Notes: generated by a model not told the origin, from the sequence alone. 64,000 nucleotides of DNA from Odontocerum albicorne (GCA_949825065.1 OX463847.1:36093789-36157788); one strand, 5' to 3'; numbered from the stretch's first letter, positions 11,806 to 23,002 are shown. Numbers and translations are program-made.

Positions 11806-12715
11806 AAAAAGTTGAAAGTGTTTTTATTTATTGTGCTGGAAAAGATTGCCACCAGGTAATAAATTAATTGTATAAAAATCGAAATTTAATTAATACCATT
11901 ATTTATCGTAATGTATTTGTGATTATTATTTTACATTTCCATGCTAATACTTCGATGTTAATACGATACACTTCCATGCTAATACGACATCTCTATGTTT
12001 AATCAATTGCATTACTGCAATTTCTTCCTATTAATCACCTCTTGTTCCAAAATTTACTTGTCGTGATACCTATGAACGTGTCTAAAAAGAAAAAAAATGA
12101 AAGTAATCTTTGAGTAACAGTTAAAAACAAGTAACAAAAATGAAAAATAAAAATGAAAGTAGGTGTAAGGAAGAAAAATATACAGAAGTCAGTAACGAAG
12201 GATAGTTTGAGAAATTTAACTATCAAATTATTTTTAAATAATGTTCTTCTTTATCTAATCCATCAATATCTAAAGTCTATCGATTACTATACTAAAAAGA
12301 TCGATTTTATTTTATAAAGAACAACTAATCAAACATGTATTTTATGATCCACGAAATATTAAATGGATAAACTAAGTCACTGTTTTTGTTGTCATTTCAA
12401 AGTTTCAAAAGGATTAATGGTCTTTGAAATTCCAGATGCAGTTTCCTTTATAAATCATGCTATTATAAACGAACGAGTATCTGAATCAAGACATTATTAG
12501 CATAACTTGTCCCACGTGCACGATACAAAGAAGTTAGGCACGGCCCTGGCCTACTCCAATGTCAAGTTCGGCAGACAAAGCAACTTCTGAAGACAAAGAC
12601 TAAGGCAATGCACGAATGAGTGCACTCTGTCTTGATATTTGGTAAGGATAGTGTGAGTGTTTAATAGCTCTGCGCGGTAAATGGTTTTCAGAAGCGATGG
12701 CAGCGTTTTATTAAC
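11806..12715. other. AT-rich stretch, nothing recognised
   Basis: Contains short A/T-rich imperfect repeats (for example variants of cttccatgctaatac near 11935-11990) but no assignable gene or element. Confidence 0.4.
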
Positions 12716-12720
12716 TATTA

Positions 12721-13217
12721 AGGCCTGTTCTCACGGTTCAACTTTAGTTGACCGATTAAAGTTGATCAACAAAAGTTGAATGAAATCTGTAGTGAGAACC
12801 TTTGTTTTAGTAAAGTTGATCAACTTTTTAGTTGATCAAGAAAAGATTGACACAGTCAAACTTTATCGTTCAAGTTATGAGTCATCCGCCATTTGCTTTC
12901 AAGTTGAAACCTGTCTTGAAACGTGTGGACATGTGAATTCAAGTTGATTGTCAAGTTTGCTTTCAACTCGATAAATATAAAAATAAAGATGCAAGAGAAA
13001 ATGCTTTCAACTCCATATTAACTGAATTAAATTGAAACTGTTTATTGAATCAGTTTCTATTGAAACGTGTGAACAAAAACTGATTCAAGTCGTATTCAAC
13101 TTTTGTTGATTAACTTTAATCGGTCAACTAAACTTGAACCGTGAGAACGGGCCTGTATTCAACTTTTGTTGATCAACTTTAATCGGTCAACTAAACTTGA
13201 ACCGTGAGAACGCGCCT
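12721..13217. mobile_element. PIF/Harbinger-type MITE, copy 2
   Basis: It starts AGGCCTGTTCTCACGG, ends GAACGCGCCT, and is flanked by TTA at 12718-12720 and 13218-13220. The interior is nearly collinear with copy 1, with only scattered substitutions. The right end contains the terminal sequence twice in tandem (gaaccgtgagaacgggcc, then gaaccgtgagaacgcgcc). At 497 bp with no transposase it is non-autonomous. Confidence 0.87.
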
Positions 13218-13284
13218 TTATACTAAATATAAAAACTTAGAAGTAGCAAAAAAGTTATACAATCAAGATACACGCGGTAGAAAT

Positions 13285-13600
13285 AACAGCGTGTGTAGAA
13301 TGTGCGGAAAACAATGTGTGCCAGAATAAGGAATGATGACATTAGGAAAAAATGCGGATCGAGAGAAGATGATCTGCTTAAGATGAAGAGAGGATATTTG
13401 GATGGTTCAGCTACGTAGAAAGATGATTGATTTACAACAATAATTTGTACAAGTAGTATACAAGATGCGAAAATTTTGGGAAGGTCTAAAAAACGTGGCA
13501 CAGCCAAATAATGAAATTCTGAAAGAGGGAAGACAGAAAAGCCTTTATTATAAGAGAGAGTGCATGAAAATTTGTATAAACGTAGCATAAACAAAAAAAT
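13285..13600 (+). pseudogene. L-B LINE fragment
   Basis: Plus-strand conceptual residues include RMRNDDIRKKCG and a following GYLDGSA..KDD region, corresponding to the L-B segment between YGSETW and GRGRPRK. Several frameshifts occur. The long minus-strand frame over it is a shadow. Confidence 0.55.
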
Positions 13601-13669
13601 GTGCCAGGAAAGAATGATGTGTGGATTTGTTTTCTTTACCTACTTCAATAAGGTGATCATGCTTATTAT

Positions 13670-13790
13670 ATCACACTTATATTCTATACAGTACGAACTG
13701 TTGGACCATGTGGCGATCTTTTCCTATCAATAAGAAAGAGGTTAAAGATGCTTAAAGTGAAAATCAAACTGGATCCATTAAAAAATTAAC
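13670..13790 (-). mobile_element. SINE-1 tail and body fragment
   Basis: Contains the reversed tail (gtggcgatcttttcctatc) and the body phrase agtgaaaatcaaactggatc. The tRNA-like head is missing. Confidence 0.6.
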
Positions 13791-13919
13791 GAATAGGGTG
13801 TTAGTTAAAATTAGAACAATTTCTATAGCAGCATATGTGCAGAAAGTTTCTCGACTGAAACTACGAGTATATATAATATATGGTGGAACTCCGTAGTACA
13901 AATAAAAAAACAATTCAAG

Positions 13920-14316
13920 AGCTAATTTATTTATTTAACACTTTTATTGCAAATACAATCTGGCGGGATTATTGCCAGGCGGCAATCTCTTCCAACCAAC
14001 CAGACAAAAGTAAATGAAGCAATGACTTGGTCGCATAAATCATTCAAATGACTATCCATCCCCACGAAATCCATAAACATATACGTGAGCACATGCCCAC
14101 GAACCCCACAAAGACGGACAATCACCCGAACATTCTTTTTCATATAAAGTGAGATATCATCAATCAAAAGAAAAGGAAGGGATGGTGGAGAGGAAAGGAA
14201 AATAAAAATCAGGAATGAAACACGTTATTTTATTGACTAGAAATTAAGAGGTTTTTCAATCGCTTCTTAAAGCATGCCAAGGACGGAGCGAGTTTTATAT
14301 TGGTTTTAATTTTTAA
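13920..14316 (-). mobile_element. L-F LINE 3' end, interrupted by a MITE
   Basis: Closely matches the 3' UTR of the L-F copy at 10165-10500, including ggcggcaatctcttccaacc and ggatggtggagaggaaagg. At 14316 it stops where the MITE at 14317-14538 begins. Ordering shows the MITE inserted after the LINE. Confidence 0.75.
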
Positions 14317-14538
14317 TTATAGTTCAGAAATTCTAGGATGAGTCCTGTGACAGCTCACAAATTTGCCCCAATACAACCTTATGTAATGTATTTACCTAAA
14401 TAACTTGCTATTTATTAGAATTGAGGCTTATATTAGAGTTGATAAAATAATTAAAATTACTGAACATCGTTACAAGGTTGTATTGGGGCAAATTTGTGAG
14501 CTGTCACAGGACTCATCCTAGAATTTCCGAACTATAAT
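14317..14538. mobile_element. MITE with ~65-bp near-perfect inverted termini
   Basis: The left arm runs attatagttc to accctt-type sequence (14317-14380) and the right arm (14474-14538) is its reverse complement with about one mismatch (agttcagaaatt versus agttcggaaatt). The loop is about 95 bp. A diverged partial copy of the loop and right arm lies at 34257-34392. The family could not be named. Confidence 0.85.
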
Positions 14539-15520
14539 CAATAATTTTTTGCATTAACCAGTTTCTCTGAAAAAAATTGACGATGCTCGCTGAACCAAAC
14601 TGGCAATTGGAAAAGATCAGCGAAATAATATTAAATTAACTTTTTTATGTAACGATTTTTTGACGATTCTGAGGATATTTGATGAGTGAAGTCAGTAATT
14701 GGCCATATTTGAATGAATTTACATAAATTTTAATTTTGATTTATTTACCTTTTTTTGCATATATGTTATTTGTTTTTGTCGCAGGCTTATCTTAATTGCA
14801 ATACAAATAATGCAGATAAAAATCTATATTATTATATTTTTCAATAATTAATATTTTTCGATAATATTTAAATTTGATTATCAAATCTTGATATTTTTGT
14901 TTTTTAATTATATAAATAAACTTTTAAATTTAGAGATTGACTTCGTTCTAACAAAAGATAATGTTGAAGGTGTTGCGCATATTTCAAATTTTTAAATAAA
15001 GTAGCTAGTTGCAACCCGTGAAATATTCACGGAAGTAAAACAAATTCTACATTTATGAAAATATATATTCATAAATATAGAATTTTTTTATATATATCAT
15101 TTATACATCGTCCCCTTTTACACCGGTTCAAAAATTGTTAGCTAGGTATTTAAAATTCGTTCAGTATCACGGACCCACCGAGATTCAAATTTCGAATTAC
15201 TAGGAGAGAATCAAAGTATTCCTCTCTCTCTCTCTTGTATTCAAAATTCAATTCTCGTATTCTTTCTTTGACGACAGCCGTCGTACGGGTTTTGGCCTAT
15301 GTATATTATGATGATACAGTCGCATAAGTAAAGATTTTATTTCTAAATTGATATGTTCAATATATTTTTAAATAAATGAACATATTACGAGTAAAAAGCT
15401 TGATTTTTGTTCAGATTTTTTCAAATATCTTTTTTAATACTACATCAAACGTTTTCAACGATCGGGCGTAGCAATGCTTTCAAAGTGATGTCAAAAAAAA
15501 TACTTTCGCATTTATGATAC
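14539..15520. other. AT-rich stretch with a (CT)n microsatellite
   Basis: A short (CT)n run lies at about 15221-15236. No gene or repeat family was recognised. Confidence 0.4.
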
Positions 15521-15522
15521 TA

Positions 15523-15780
15523 GGCGTATCCAGAAAGTAATTGTACTGAGGCTCTCACGACCGGATGGATTTTATTTTCGACATGTTGGCTACACTTCCG
15601 TGTAGCCTGACCCTTCCCCTCCGCAACGAGACCGGTTCGAGGTCAGTACGTTGAGAAGTGTCGACGCGACAACACGTTTCGTGAAAAATGTCAATCCAAT
15701 CTCCCGCCAAGTGCGAAATAAATAATGCCGGGCAAGAGTTTTTGAGGCGCTGCAAACTCGTATGTTGAAAATGAGCAGAC
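15523..15780. mobile_element. Possible mariner-like terminal fragment
   Basis: The phrase ggcgtatccagaaagtaatt resembles the start of some mariner inverted repeats. The next ~200 bp are GC-richer than the surroundings and carry overlapping frames without a known motif. No matching right end was found. Confidence 0.25.
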
Positions 15781-15784
15781 TCAC

Positions 15785-16570
15785 AAGAAAATGCTCCGTT
15801 GATATTTTTTAACGAAAAATTATAGGGTGTTAATTGGCTAAGTCAAATCATGTGATGTGCTCGAGATATGATCCCTTGATCACATCTCGCTCACTCAAGC
15901 TTCTGCGTCCAATGGTTAACAGAGGGAAAAACTGAAGCTTCAAAACGTACATAATTATTTCTGTACAAGTTAATAGATTGGCTGAAATAATACTCGTAAT
16001 AATATAAGGACAATTTATATAAGATCGTTTAGAGAGCAGACTCTCCTCAAGGACGTTCTAACCCGTGAATCAAAACCACTCTTAATGAAAGATAAAAAAT
16101 ACCAGAAAATAAAACGAGTTGCGTGTAAGGATAGGAAGGTGGCGGCTGCTGATGGCTTTAATAACGTCTTTACCTGTTGCAAAAATTCAGCAATTTCCAA
16201 ATTTTTATGTTAACGTCAAATTTCGTTTCATATTTTTTTTCTCCATTTTATTGATGCAGGTTAAACCCAATAACATAATTTAACAAAAGCAAAAAAAACG
16301 ATGCAAATTATAATTAGATAATAATCAAACACTGATCATAGTAATTATAGTTCCTGATCTCTAGTCAACTGATTAATTATATCTACAAAGCCTTTCCCTC
16401 TTTTTACTCGAATATCCTTGAAGAATAAAATAAAATTATTTGATTCAACTTCTTAAACATGAAAATAAGAAAAAAGTTATTGATTTACGTAAAAATCGGT
16501 ATTTCAATAGTTATATAAAACTATTTGATTTTTCCCCTCATTCAAGATAATTTTTTATTTTATTTTTATT
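15785..16570. other. AT-rich stretch, nothing recognised
   Basis: No assignable gene or element. It contains one TACTCGTA octamer at 15991-15998. Confidence 0.4.
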
Positions 16571-16574
16571 ATTT

Positions 16575-16765
16575 TTTATTTATTTAACCTGGCGAGTTTA
16601 TTTCCATGTGGCAATCTCTTCCAACCAGCCAGAAATATGTTTTAATGGGCCCTAAGTGAAAATCAGACTGGAATCTCATTTTTTTTAATCTGGGTTCCAG
16701 CGGGGATCGAACCCGCGACCTCCGGATCGGCAGACAAGCGCCTTACCACCAGGTCACGAAGGTCT
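16575..16765 (-). mobile_element. SINE-1, near full length
   Basis: One of the two best copies. On the minus strand: gaccttcgtgacctggtgg (box A region), box B gcgggttcgatccccgctgg, the body with gattccagtctgattttcac, then gattgccacatggaaataaa and ccaggttaaataaa. The head is about 75 bp and tRNA-derived. The whole element is about 190 bp. Confidence 0.88.
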
Positions 16766-16929
16766 TCAATAGAAAATATAGTTGAGTCAATAGAAAATAA
16801 ATATCTGCGATAACTTTATTCTGGTTAATATGGCTATTACACATGGTTTATCCTACTATTCCTTTGCGAAATATAAGCTGTTATAAGAAAAATATTTTAG
16901 CTGTCCGTATTTTTTTAGTTATTTCGTAT

Positions 16930-17274
16930 TTTTATGTGAAATTCGCTCGAAATTCGAAAACTGCTCGTGGAAGCTGGTTTTCGATATTTTCAGTATCTTA
17001 TCAATCTCTCGTGTCATAGAACGCTGGCTGTTCCCGATCAAAGCATTGATTTGGTCGTTATCAGCAATAATGGTCTTTAAGAGTGGACACCATCGTCGAG
17101 TATCACATCTTTTGCACAGTTAAGGAACTTTCTAAACCACATTTGACATATATGATTGCTTACTGCATCGTCGCTATACGCTGTACATATTTTTTGTGAT
17201 ATAATTTTTCCTTTCTGGTTGTAAAAAAGCACCAAGCACCGAAAAAAACACTTATTATGTTCCATCTTCAAAAT
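16930..17274 (-). pseudogene. mariner transposase N-terminal relic
   Basis: Minus-strand residues include KGKIISQKICTAYSDDAV, then CQMWFRKF, and in another frame ADNDQINALIGNSQRS and TREIDKILKISKTSF. These are the first and second helix-turn-helix modules of a mariner DNA-binding region. The catalytic domain is absent and at least one frameshift separates the blocks. A related relic lies at 28128-28480. Confidence 0.7.
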
Positions 17275-17424
17275 GACGCAAAAAAGATTTAAACAATCTT
17301 GGTAAACAACGGCCGGAAAATGCGCTTAAGTATAACCTTTCATAATAATTTACATTCAGTACAAATGTTTCGGTCCTGCATCGCTCCAACTGTAAACCTA
17401 TAGAGGATATGGTTGTAAAGGGTT

Positions 17425-17935
17425 GTAATTGCGGTAGACCGGGCATGTGATACGCATGGGCGATCACAGAATCCCAAAACGCGTCTTGTACGGGGAAGTG
17501 GCGGGCAAGCGAAGAGTTGGTGGGCAGAGGAAACGCTATAAGGACAGTCTGCGAGAGTCGCTTACTTTGTGCGGGGCGCCTGAGGACTGGGAGCAGGTGG
17601 CTCGGGACCGTGAGGGGTGGAGAGCCGTATGTTCTCGGGCTGATGGCGTCTCAGCGGCCAGACGTGTGAAAAACAGTCTGCGCGCTGCGAACATGCGTCA
17701 ACATGGCCAGGCGGCTCAGCACGGTCTATATTTTTGTGGCATTTGCGGGAGGGAGTAGGCAAAGAAAACAAATCGCATCCAGGATCGGGCTGTTCTCTCA
17801 CAGAAGATCACACAGGCTGTTCTCTCACAGTGGGAAAACGGTTCAGGACTGAAGTTGAAGTGGCGAGGGGATCCTCGACTGCGAAGCCCGGCAATGATGA
17901 TGATGATGATTATGACATTCAGTACGTTTAGAATA
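17425..17935 (+). pseudogene. L-C LINE C-terminus with C2H2 zinc finger
   Basis: A plus-strand frame gives GHVIRMGDHRIPKRVLYGEV, GGQRKRYKDSLRESL, EDWEQVARDREGWRAVC, and ends in FCGICGRE. This is the end of a LINE polyprotein whose members carry a terminal C2H2 finger. The finger's CxxC (CGIC) is in one frame and its SRIGLFSHRRSH half lies in another frame just downstream, so a frameshift splits it. The 3' end is (GAT)n. Other pieces of the family are at 42865-43105 and, inverted, at 48720-48920. Confidence 0.8.
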
Positions 17936-17939
17936 AAAA

Positions 17940-18850
17940 AAAACAAGGAAAATTTTGTCCTAACGACATCATTCCGAGAAAAGTAAAACTTTTCAGATAA
18001 AATGTAAAATATCGAAACACTAATATGATTCACTTTTACACATACGAGAAGAAACCGAAGTCAAGTGCAGAATTGAATCGTCTCGTGTGGCTTTTAATAA
18101 AATGAAAAGCGTATTCTGCGATGATAATCTAAACTTGAAACTTCGACAACGGTTAGTCAAATGCTACGTTTCGAGTACATACCATATACGAGTATATATA
18201 ATGGGACGGGATTTTCTTAAATATGTATGATGTTATTAGATTAAGCCTGTTTAAACTTTAAAATAAAGCCCATCGAGTAAGAGAGGCTCTATGTTGAGTG
18301 ACTCTGGTAGGAATCTTTTTTAATCTGTTCATTAATGTCCCCCATTCATACCTTTAAGGTACCTCATAGCAGCTATATTGAGAGGCCGCAGTTGGCTTAG
18401 ACATGTGATTCGAATATTAGATTAAAGTTTTGCCGAATTATATTCATTTGGCGTCAAGCGGAATGAGACGTTTCTCCTCCGCCCGATCAGAGCCGTCGAT
18501 ACAGCGCAGGGGTAGTTTCTATGCTGGACATTTCTGAGAAAGTGCGAGCACAAGTAGGCCCCGCAATATGAATTTATGTAAGCGACGAAGCTCAGATTCT
18601 TCTAGGAAAAGGGGATGAATATGAATATATTTCGTGAATGCGGGAGGGCCCCTTTTTTCAAGATTTTTACTAGCAACTGCTCAAGCAGAGATTTATCTTT
18701 TAACGTAGATATTAAAGAATTTTTTTAAAAAGTTAAATGATCCTTTTCATGCAAAACATTACAAAGAAACTACGCAGTTGATGACTGACTGACTGGTTTG
18801 TCAGTTGATCGCGGTCTATAGCGAGTCACTCACGGGCTGTTTTAGGGTAA
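17940..18850. other. Mixed stretch, one possible LINE scrap
   Basis: A GRSWLRHVIRI-like run near 18380-18415 faintly recalls the LINE GHVxRM segment. Nothing else was recognised. One TACGAGTA octamer is at 18187-18194. Confidence 0.3.
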
Positions 18851-18856
18851 AACTTT

Positions 18857-19175
18857 AAGGCCTCGGCCACACAGGAAGGAGCCTCGCTTGATGCTTAGAG
18901 CTATGTTGCGAGTTAGGCGACATATCCTAGCGAACCAACGTACCGCATACTATCGCAGTGGCCACACTGCACGCTTCGCGCCACGTTGCATGACGATTAG
19001 TCATCGAGTGAATTTCCTAGCGAACAGACGTGTTGGTTAATTTACAAGATGGCGGAAGTTTTAATGACAGCTGTGTATAAAAGGAAGCCTTTGTGGAACC
19101 CATCGAGCAAATTATAGAAAAATGTACCATTAATAAAATCACTTAAGATTTCGTCTGGTAGCAATATTTGCACAT
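18857..19175 (+). mobile_element. Possible PIF/Harbinger fragment with MADF-like start
   Basis: TTA followed by AGGCCTCGGCCACACAGG (from about 18858) resembles a Harbinger-type terminus at its TTA target. About 190 bp inside, an ATG opens MAEVLMTAVYKRKPLWNPSS before a stop, reminiscent of the start of MADF domains, which accompany Harbinger transposases. No right end was found. Both readings are inferences. Confidence 0.35.
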
Positions 19176-19450
19176 GTTATACGATGCATGTGGTAGTGTT
19201 GTTGCCTCTTGATGTGCGGGGGTATTTCCAATACGTACGATGATGAGCTGTGAGTACGATGATGAGCTGTGTCTACTCCAGTTGTTCTAAGCGCGGATGA
19301 AGAAAAAAAATCGTTTTATTTATTTCATTTCAACAGTTAAATGCCGTTTGAAACCAAATACTATAAAAAACTAAAATTCTACATCAACGTGTATGTAGGT
19401 AGTGTTGTACAATATAAAAAAAACAGTATAAAACGAATCCAACATATCAA

Positions 19451-19930
19451 AGCAAACCTATATAATTTACTAAATTAATCCCGGCAATAAAAATTTCTTT
19501 ACACTCTTGTAAGCAGTCAAAGTCGTACGAAAGTCCATACAATGCCCATACTGATTGCCCAATATGCGCAGTCTTATTATGCAGGAGTTAAACAAATAAT
19601 TTGTTATAACGACGTAATTGTGGAATGAAATTTGTTGTCGGATGATATACGGAGATATCTAGATGGTTTTCATCCCATTAGTTCATATCATGTTTTTTTA
19701 AGCAAACCAAAATAATTTACTCAATTCATCGAGGTAAGAATAACTTCTTTGCATTCTAGTAACTAGTGAAAGTCCATGCAATACCCAAACTGATTACCCA
19801 AACTGATTACCCAACGTGAACAGCCTTGTTAAGTAGGAGTTATACAAATAATTTGTTGTAACTACGTAACTGTGGAATAAAATATGTCGGTTGATATACT
19901 GGATGGTTTTTATCTCATTAGTTCATTTCA
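19451..19930. repeat. Tandem duplication, ~249-bp period
   Basis: Two diverged copies start with agcaaacctatataatttac (19451) and agcaaaccaaaataatttac (about 19700). Both carry tacaatgcccatactgatt-like and aataatttgttgtaac-like blocks and end with attagttcat. In the second copy actgattacccaa is itself doubled. A SINE-1 begins directly after copy 2. Confidence 0.75.
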
Positions 19931-19931
19931 T

Positions 19932-20130
19932 GACGACCTCCATGCCCTAGATGGTAAGACGTTTGTCTCCCGACCCGGTTCGATTTCCTTTCGAACCCAG
20001 ATTAAAAAAAAAGGATTCCAGTCTGATTTTTCACTTAAGGTCTTTTTAACATATTTCTGGTTGATTGGAAGATATTGCCACATGCCAATAAGCAGGTTGT
20101 ACTGTATACAACGAAAGTGTAATATAATAC
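19932..20130 (+). mobile_element. SINE-1, near full length
   Basis: Head cgacctccatgccctagatg, box B cccggttcgatttcctttcg, body gattccagtctgatttttca, tail ggaagatattgccacatgcc and the terminal gtactgtatacaacgaaagt. It defines the true 3' end of the family beyond ccaggtt. Confidence 0.85.
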
Positions 20131-20367
20131 ATTAATAATAATACAATAATCATGTTTTTTACTTTTTTTTCATATCTGCGTAAGACTTATAGATGCCAGT
20201 AAAATAAATATTTGAAAGTTATAAAAATATTATTTTTTATGCATTGTCGTGAGGTTTTTTTATCTTTATGTATGTGGCCAAGCATCCTTTAACCGGTTAC
20301 TAATGTCATATTATTTCTTTATTATCAGTCAGATCCAATTCTCGAAAAATATTATTTGAAACCATAT

Positions 20368-20465
20368 GGGAAAGTTAATCGTCTTGGGTTACTCGTATTT
20401 GTTAAGACGCTTATCCTTTACTGAGAGTCTATGGTTCGATTCTAGATGGTACCCAAAATAAAAAA
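20368..20465 (+). mobile_element. SINE-1 head carrying a TACTCGTA insertion
   Basis: A SINE head with aagacgcttatcc and box B ggttcgattctagatgg. Where other copies read ggcctagttggtaagacg, this one reads gggttactcgtatttgttaa, i.e. an extra ctcgta right after a TA. The body is missing. Confidence 0.6.
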
Positions 20466-20469
20466 TAAA

Positions 20470-20720
20470 AAATCAAGTCTCGTTAAAAGATTATTTATAA
20501 GGTTTTTTTCACCTCTCTGCAAGCGGTAGAATTACGAATATGTACAACGACGAATTCCTGGTTCAATTAATGAAATCAAACAAAATGATATCACTCAGCC
20601 ACGTTCTTCAATGTGTCACCATTACCAATGCGGAGCTTTGAAGAATTTAATTGGAACATTCTGTGCTTGTGATATTTATGACACCAAATAAATTACCTGT
20701 GTCATTAGACTTACAAATGT
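20470..20720. other. Nothing recognised
   Basis: AT-rich sequence without assignable content. Confidence 0.4.
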
Positions 20721-20727
20721 TTGATGT

Positions 20728-20790
20728 AGTGGCGTAGCGGTGGAAGGCGGCTGAGTTAAGGGGGGCGCAGAACCCGGGACCAAAATTAGT
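20728..20790. mobile_element. hAT-like terminal remnant
   Basis: The run agtggcgtagcggtggaagg followed by a G-rich stretch and gcagaacccgggac resembles the start of arthropod hAT-type non-autonomous elements (CAGTGGCG..). No second end was found. Confidence 0.35.
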
Positions 20791-21114
20791 TTTTTTTTTT
20801 AAAGATTTTCTTTCGTTTTGTTCACTATTATTTTTACTTTTGCTCGCACTCAGACATGGCAACTACAGTAAAAAGTATTTAAAAATTGCAACAACTCATA
20901 CTTTTCGTTTTTAGAATAGTATTGCTATTGAACTATATATGTACAATTAGTTTTAAGTATATTTTAGAATTAAGGTTATGCAAACTTAATTTTGTTTTAT
21001 GTATAAAATAAATTATGCATGTGTTAAAAAATAAGTATAATGATTTATGATATCTTCAAAAAAATATGTATTAAATACTGATGTACATGCTGTATACAAG
21101 ACTAAGCGAAAATA

Positions 21115-21274
21115 CAAACCAAAAGTGATGGTGTGCGTGGAAGAGGTACACCGAGGAAACCGTGACTGGACCAAATGGACCAGATTTTGAAAGAAGGTAA
21201 AGTGGGAAGTATGAAGAATAAAATATTGGAGTTTGAGAAATGGAGTATGAATGAAAAAGTCCAAGTTAGCTCCT
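21115..21274 (+). pseudogene. L-B LINE fragment, 5' side of an insertion
   Basis: Residues VRGRGTPRKPWLDQMDQILK and EGKVGSMKN are the L-B GRGRPRK..WLDQ segment. The coding run is cut at about 21275 by an R190 retroposon and resumes at 21442. Confidence 0.7.
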
Positions 21275-21441
21275 CAGTAATATACAGGCTAGTTTACTGG
21301 GGCCACGACAAATAAAAGGCAACAAACCCAGATCTATTAAAATTGTGTGTCCACATTAAATTGTCTGTTGTTTTATCATAAATTATGTGTCTATAAGATT
21401 TCTTATCATATATAAAAAGAAATAAAATTGAGTTTAAATTG
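21275..21441 (+). mobile_element. R190 retroposon copy inserted in L-B
   Basis: Begins cagtaatatacaggctag and contains gtttactggggccacgacaa and attaaaattgtgtgtccac. It ends A-rich (tatataaaaagaaataaaat). Copies occur at 47830-48000 and 59395-59510 (minus) and, partial, 52600-52690 (plus). The A-rich 3' end suggests retroposition. The class is unknown. Confidence 0.65.
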
Positions 21442-21590
21442 TGCATGCCAAGATGTATAAATGTGGAGGAGACGAAAGTTGTTTCAGGTGTTTGCATGGA
21501 TAGAAAAATTTGGAGATCCGTTCTCTGTGCCTACCCCGCAAGGGACACGGCGTGATGATATACTCGTATATGTATGTATATTTATGTACA
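21442..21590 (+). pseudogene. L-B LINE 3' end, 3' side of the insertion
   Basis: Residues across shifting frames correspond to CMxVEExxVVCxDRxxWRSV and then a YPARDTA-like end, followed by a tatgtatgta tail. A TACTCGTA octamer (21561-21568) sits at the start of the tail, where the copy at 6615-6850 runs straight from gatga into tatgtatg. Confidence 0.65.
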
Positions 21591-22229
21591 TGCTGTGCAT
21601 TAGGCAGTTTGGCTTCCACGTTATTTCCATACGACACCTAGCTTACACTTTGTGCAAGGGGAACCAGATTTTGTACCTTGTCTCAGAAGATCCTCAGTAC
21701 GCCACTGGTTTGCTGATCATTGAAGAAATTAATATTTTTTTGCAAGTATAAATGTGTTACGTACGAGTAGGTGTTTGTATCGAATTGCTGATCAAAATAA
21801 ACACGTATTATTATGATTGCTGTGATAACGACATATACACTCCTGAAATATTCGTCGTGTTAAAAAAAGTGGTTTTTAAATAACTAATTTAAAACGGATT
21901 AAGTCTGAAATATTGATAAACGAGGCGTGGTTGTCCCTTTTAATTTTTATCCCACCATGACATATGGTATTGAATAGCAGCTTTGTGCCCGTCTTAAGAA
22001 TGTCAACGGTAAGTATCATATACACATTGTGGATAATGCTCATTCATTATACGGATGAATGGTTTGGGCTGCAATTGTTGTTTCAGCGGTGCGTCCTAAT
22101 GGATCTCTTCTGATATAATCCATTAGGATGATGCGCCTTCACTAAAAGCTTTCAAAGTCAAAGGGTAGAGCTGAATATAAATTTTTCAAGTAGACGAATG
22201 TTTTTTTTCTAAAATAACGGCTTTATTTT

Positions 22230-22400
22230 ACTACACTAAATAACAACCTCCGTGGTTTAATAAAATTTATTTAAAACAGTGTTCCAGCCTGATTTTCTTT
22301 TATGTTTTCTTTAACACTGTTCTTGTAGACTGGGAGATTGTCACATGGTAATAAACCCACCAGGTTATACTGTATACAACGAAAGTCTAACACAAAAAAA
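22230..22400 (+). mobile_element. SINE-1 copy lacking most of its head
   Basis: Starts caacctccgtggttta, then jumps to the body (ttccagcctgattttctttt) and tail (attgtcacatggtaataaac, gttatactgtatacaacgaa). The box B region is deleted. Confidence 0.75.
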
Positions 22401-23000
22401 TAATAATATACATTTTATTTCATCAACACTGTTATTTTAAGAGCATTGACGTCAATTTGGGCCTAAGTAAGTAATCCCCATTCACCTCAGGGGTATGTAC
22501 AGTTGTTTCCTTTCACTCTCAATGTCTATCCATATTGGTTTGCTCTAAACATCATTTTGAAATTAATCAAGTTTAATTTATTTTTACAGTTTACTTAACT
22601 GAATTGTGCAAGGGAAAAACCAAACCACCAAAGCAAAATTTTAAAATGTCTTTTATTTTTTCATTGAAAACGCTCAAAATTTGTATTACCGATACAACAG
22701 TATTTTATTTATAAGCTCTATTTTACAACTAATATGTATCGTTAATGTAGGGTTGCCCGAAAACAAACTAATCGGTAGTCGTTTTTTTTTAATTTATCTA
22801 TTGTCTGTATTTCTCCTAATTTTATCCGTCCCTTTTGGGGGTGCCCATTGGGGTTAGGCTTCGTAGAGTTGGCACCTATGATCACGAGTCAACTAGTTTC
22901 AAAGTCTTATAGGCCTTCGTCAAAAAATATATTACAATGTTTTTTTTTGTATTTATAATAATGGGGATATTTACTATAATTAAGACCTAAAATAATATGT
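22401..23000. other. Nothing recognised
   Basis: AT-rich with one GC-richer patch near 22835-22920 that has no recognisable motif. Confidence 0.4.
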
Positions 23001-23002
23001 TT

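Noticed and set aside
22089..22140. Hairpin tcctaatggat/atccattagga as a functional element
   Set aside because: Only 11 perfect base pairs with a 13-base or longer loop; expected by chance in a window of this size.
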